A DNA stretch of 15,629 nucleotides from assembly GCA_039812685.1 (NCBI GenBank), contig JBDIBB010000094.1, positions 1 through 15,629 of the forward strand, written 5' to 3'. Made by a program: the position numbers and the translations under genes. Of this stretch, positions 13,134-15,629 are shown one piece after another. The number at the start of each line of letters is the position of its first letter. Positions within the stretch are counted from its first letter, which is position 1. This DNA comes from JBDIBB01 sp039812685 (GTDB lineage: Bacteria; Acidobacteriota; Vicinamibacteria; Vicinamibacterales; JAFNAJ01). Below the pieces are notes generated by a model, which saw nothing but the letters and a program-made list of their open reading frames with translations, ran no database searches and was not told the origin of the DNA.

Positions 13134-15629
13134 ATGTTGCTCAGGACCCACTGGATGCGCCGGTTGAGCTGCACGTTCGTGGCGGGCGCCCTGCTGCTGG
13201 GCGCGCCGGCCGCGCGCGCGCAGCAGGCGATCGACAAGGAGTACACCGCGAAGATCAAGGAGAACCTGCAGGATCCGCGCATCACCACGGAACTCGTCGA
13301 TCACCTGCCGGCCTCGAGCACCGTTCCGACGCCGCTCGCCGTGCTCGGGCACATCGTCGGGCAGACGGGCGAGGTGGATCGGTCGGCGGACATCTACCGC
13401 TATTTCGACGCCGTGGCGAAGGCGTCGCCGCGCGTGAAGGTGTGGCGCACGGGCAAGACCGAGGAAGGCCGCGACATGATCGTCGCCGCGGTGGCTGACG
13501 AGGCGACGATCAAGCAGCTCGACAAGTACCGCGGCATGCTCGCCGCCCTGCAGGATCCGCGGAAGACCAGTCCGGCCGAGGCGCAGAAACTCATCCAGAC
13601 CGCCAAGCCGATCTACTACATCACGAGCGGCATCCACTCGCCCGAGTTCGGCGGTCCCGAGATGCTGATGGAACTCCTCTACAGGCTTGCCGTGCAGGAG
13701 ACGCCCTTCATCCAGGACATCCGCAACAACGTGATTACGCTCATCACGCCGCTGATCGAGCCCGACGGCCGTGACAAGGCGGTCGACACGTACTACTTCA
13801 ACAAGGCGCTTCCGGCCGGGGCTCAGCGGCTGCCGCTGATGTACTGGGGCAAGTACGTCCAGCACGACAACAACCGCGACGCCCTCGGCCAGTTCCTGGC
13901 GCTCACCAAGACCACCACGAAGGTCGTCCTCGACTGGCACCCGACCATCCTGCACGACCTGCACGAGGCGCAGACCTACCTCTACGCGTCGACCGGGACC
14001 GGCCCCTACAACGAGCAGGTGGACGCGATCACCGTCAACGAATGGTGGACGCTGGCCCAGGCCGAGGTGCTGGAGATGACAAAGCGCGGCGTTCCGGGCG
14101 TGTGGACCTACGGGTTCTACGACGGGTGGACGCCCAACTACCTCTTCTTCATCGCGCACGCCCATAACCAGGTGGGTCGCTTCTACGAGGTACAGAGCTA
14201 CGGCCCGGATCCCTACGTCGTGCGCCCGGGGCCGACGGTGACGAGCCGCGAGTGGTTCCGGCCGAACCCGCCGCTGCCGGAGATCAAGTGGGGCCCGCGC
14301 AACAACACCAACATCCAGCAGTCGGCCATCCTCTTCGCGCTGCGTCACGTGGCGAGGAACAAGGACATCTACCTGGACAACTTCTGGCAGAAGAACGTCC
14401 GGGCCGTGAACAAGGGGAAGAACGGCCCAATCTACGGCTGGGTGGTCCCGGCCGCACAGCGCCGCAAGGCGGACGCGGCCGATGCCGTCAACACGCTCCG
14501 CGAGCAGGGGCTCGAAGTGCACGTGGCGACGTTGGCGTTCAGGTCGGGTGACGTCGAGGTGAAGGCCGGCGACTGGATCATCCGCGGCGATCAGCCGTAC
14601 CGCACGCTGGCCGATATGTATTTCGCCGTCCAGAACTTCTCGCCGGCCAACCCGGCGCCGTACGACGACACAGGCTGGACGTTCCAGCTCATGCGCGACG
14701 TGACGATTACGCCGGTCTCCGACAAGACGCTGCTCGACCAGCCGATGACGCTGCTGGCCGACGCGGCGCGCGCCGCTGGCGGCGTCTCGGGCAGCGGCAG
14801 CGTCATCGTCGTGGACAACACGGCCGACAACAACATCGTCACGTTCCGGTTCAAGCTGGCGTCGACGAAGATGGAGGCCGCCGAGGACGACTTCGACGCC
14901 GGCGGGCACCGCTTCCGCGCCGGTGCCATCATCATCCCCAACGCCGACCGCGCCGCCGTCGAGCCGCTGCTGGTCTCGCTCGGCCTGTCGGGCTACGCGA
15001 TGGCCTCGGCCCCGGCGGTGAAGACCCATTCGCTCGACGTGCCGCGCATCGGCTACGTGCACAGCTGGGCGCGCACGCAGGACGAGGGCTGGGTGAGGGC
15101 GGCGCTCGACGCCTACGGCGTGCCCTATACCTACTTCGGCGACGTGAAGCTGCGCGAGGGCCACCTGCGCGCGAACTACGACGTGATCATCATCCCGCAC
15201 ATCGGCGGCACCGCGCAGTCGATGGTGAATGGCGTGCCGAAGACCGACGATCGGCCGCTGCCGTATCGCCGCAGCGAGCAGTTCCAGGCGCTCGGCACGC
15301 CCGACGCGGCCGACGACATCCGCGGCGGCATGGGCCTGGAAGGCCTGGTGAACCTGCACGAGTTCGTGCGGGAGGGCGGCACGCTGATCACCGAGGGCGC
15401 GACGGTCACGATCTTTCCGGAGTACTCGCTGACGCCGAGGGTGACCGTGCAGTCTCCGGAGGGGCTGTTCGCGCAGGGCAGCATCATGCGCGGCCTGATC
15501 GCCGACATGAAGAGCCCGATCGTGTACGGCTACGGCCGGAACCAGGTGCCGGTGTACTTCAACCAGGCGCCGGTACTGTCGGTCGCAGGCGCCGGCGGCG
15601 GCTTCTTCGGCTTCAGGCGGGGCGGGTCC
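13134..15629 (+). CDS. Secreted M14 zinc carboxypeptidase-like protein with amidotransferase-like C-terminus (3'-truncated)
   Basis: The frame stays open for 832 codons to the window edge. Residues 1-29 form a Sec-type signal peptide (basic start, LLLGAPA core, ARA then Gln30), so the protein is exported. The M14 domain spans about 80-360. Zinc ligands H168 and E171 lie in GIHSPEFGG and H269 in LDWHP. NNRD (246-249) gives the substrate carboxylate-binding Asn-Arg pair. E352 in RFYEVQS is a plausible catalytic glutamate. The following few hundred residues are unassigned. From about residue 680 a region with HSWARTQDEGW, ALDAYGVPYTYF and YDVIIIPHIGG looks like a class-I glutamine-amidotransferase-like Rossmann fold, as seen in other very large bacterial M14 proteins. 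It probably digests peptides outside the cytoplasm. It is unusually long for M14 (classical members are about 300-400 residues), and the true C-terminus is not visible. Confidence 0.92.
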   Translation, partial: MLLRTHWMRRLSCTFVAGALLLGAPAARAQQAIDKEYTAKIKENLQDPRITTELVDHLPASSTVPTPLAVLGHIVGQTGEVDRSADIYRYFDAVAKASPRVKVWRTGKTEEGRDMIVAAVADEATIKQLDKYRGMLAALQDPRKTSPAEAQKLIQTAKPIYYITSGIHSPEFGGPEMLMELLYRLAVQETPFIQDIRNNVITLITPLIEPDGRDKAVDTYYFNKALPAGAQRLPLMYWGKYVQHDNNRDALGQFLALTKTTTKVVLDWHPTILHDLHEAQTYLYASTGTGPYNEQVDAITVNEWWTLAQAEVLEMTKRGVPGVWTYGFYDGWTPNYLFFIAHAHNQVGRFYEVQSYGPDPYVVRPGPTVTSREWFRPNPPLPEIKWGPRNNTNIQQSAILFALRHVARNKDIYLDNFWQKNVRAVNKGKNGPIYGWVVPAAQRRKADAADAVNTLREQGLEVHVATLAFRSGDVEVKAGDWIIRGDQPYRTLADMYFAVQNFSPANPAPYDDTGWTFQLMRDVTITPVSDKTLLDQPMTLLADAARAAGGVSGSGSVIVVDNTADNNIVTFRFKLASTKMEAAEDDFDAGGHRFRAGAIIIPNADRAAVEPLLVSLGLSGYAMASAPAVKTHSLDVPRIGYVHSWARTQDEGWVRAALDAYGVPYTYFGDVKLREGHLRANYDVIIIPHIGGTAQSMVNGVPKTDDRPLPYRRSEQFQALGTPDAADDIRGGMGLEGLVNLHEFVREGGTLITEGATVTIFPEYSLTPRVTVQSPEGLFAQGSIMRGLIADMKSPIVYGYGRNQVPVYFNQAPVLSVAGAGGGFFGFRRGGS

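Noticed and set aside
12951..15359. An 802-codon minus-strand frame opposite the M14 peptidase
   Set aside because: The plus strand encodes a clear M14 protein with signal peptide, zinc ligands and ribosome site. The minus translation is low-complexity in Arg, Val, Asp and His and shows no motif.
1..15629. CRISPR array, tRNA, rRNA or intact transposase
   Set aside because: I looked for regularly spaced direct repeats, tRNA-like T-arm/anticodon patterns and transposase motifs on both strands by eye and found none; this was not a computed search.

Overview
The window is uniformly GC-rich DNA, with tightly packed genes on both strands and no rRNA, tRNA, insertion sequence with an intact transposase, or CRISPR array that I could see. 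Three things suggest a chromosomal segment of an acidobacterium, possibly Vicinamibacteria (Luteitalea-like): the composition, a eukaryotic/mitochondrial-type citrate synthase, and a large secreted M14 metallopeptidase. That assignment is an inference from gene content, not from a marker gene.

Layout. (1) 2-490: the C-terminal end of glutamate synthase small subunit (gltD), cut by the left edge. (2) 491-687: a gap with a cluster of short inverted repeats. (3) 688-4019: a two-gene, translationally coupled unit. It encodes a 739-residue alpha-helical/HEAT-like protein and an HD-GYP phosphodiesterase-like protein, and both begin with what looks like the same unnamed N-terminal domain. (4) 4058-4510 (minus): a YiiD-C/PaaI-like hotdog thioesterase, divergent from the next operon. 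(5) 4608-9107: a carbohydrate ABC importer (fused double ATPase, permease, lipoprotein binding protein), followed by an inositol 2-dehydrogenase-like oxidoreductase. (6) 12652-9151 (minus): citrate synthase, then a GHKL-ATPase/histidine-kinase-like protein with an unrecognised C-terminal domain, then an Ala-tRNA(Pro) editing protein. (7) 12653-13133: a noncoding, divergent upstream region. (8) 13134 to the right edge: a secreted M14 zinc carboxypeptidase-like protein with an amidotransferase-like C-terminal region, cut by the window.

How the genes work together. The ABC importer and dehydrogenase form a plausible uptake-and-oxidation unit for a polyol or sugar such as myo-inositol. The HEAT-like/HD-GYP pair is the best candidate for an undescribed system: two unlike effectors carrying one shared domain and coupled by a 4-base overlap, with an HD-GYP signature that departs from consensus. 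The citrate synthase, GHKL protein and tRNA-editing protein are co-directional and may be co-transcribed, but a stable hairpin sits between the first two. The remaining genes are housekeeping or secreted-enzyme functions with no obvious link to each other.
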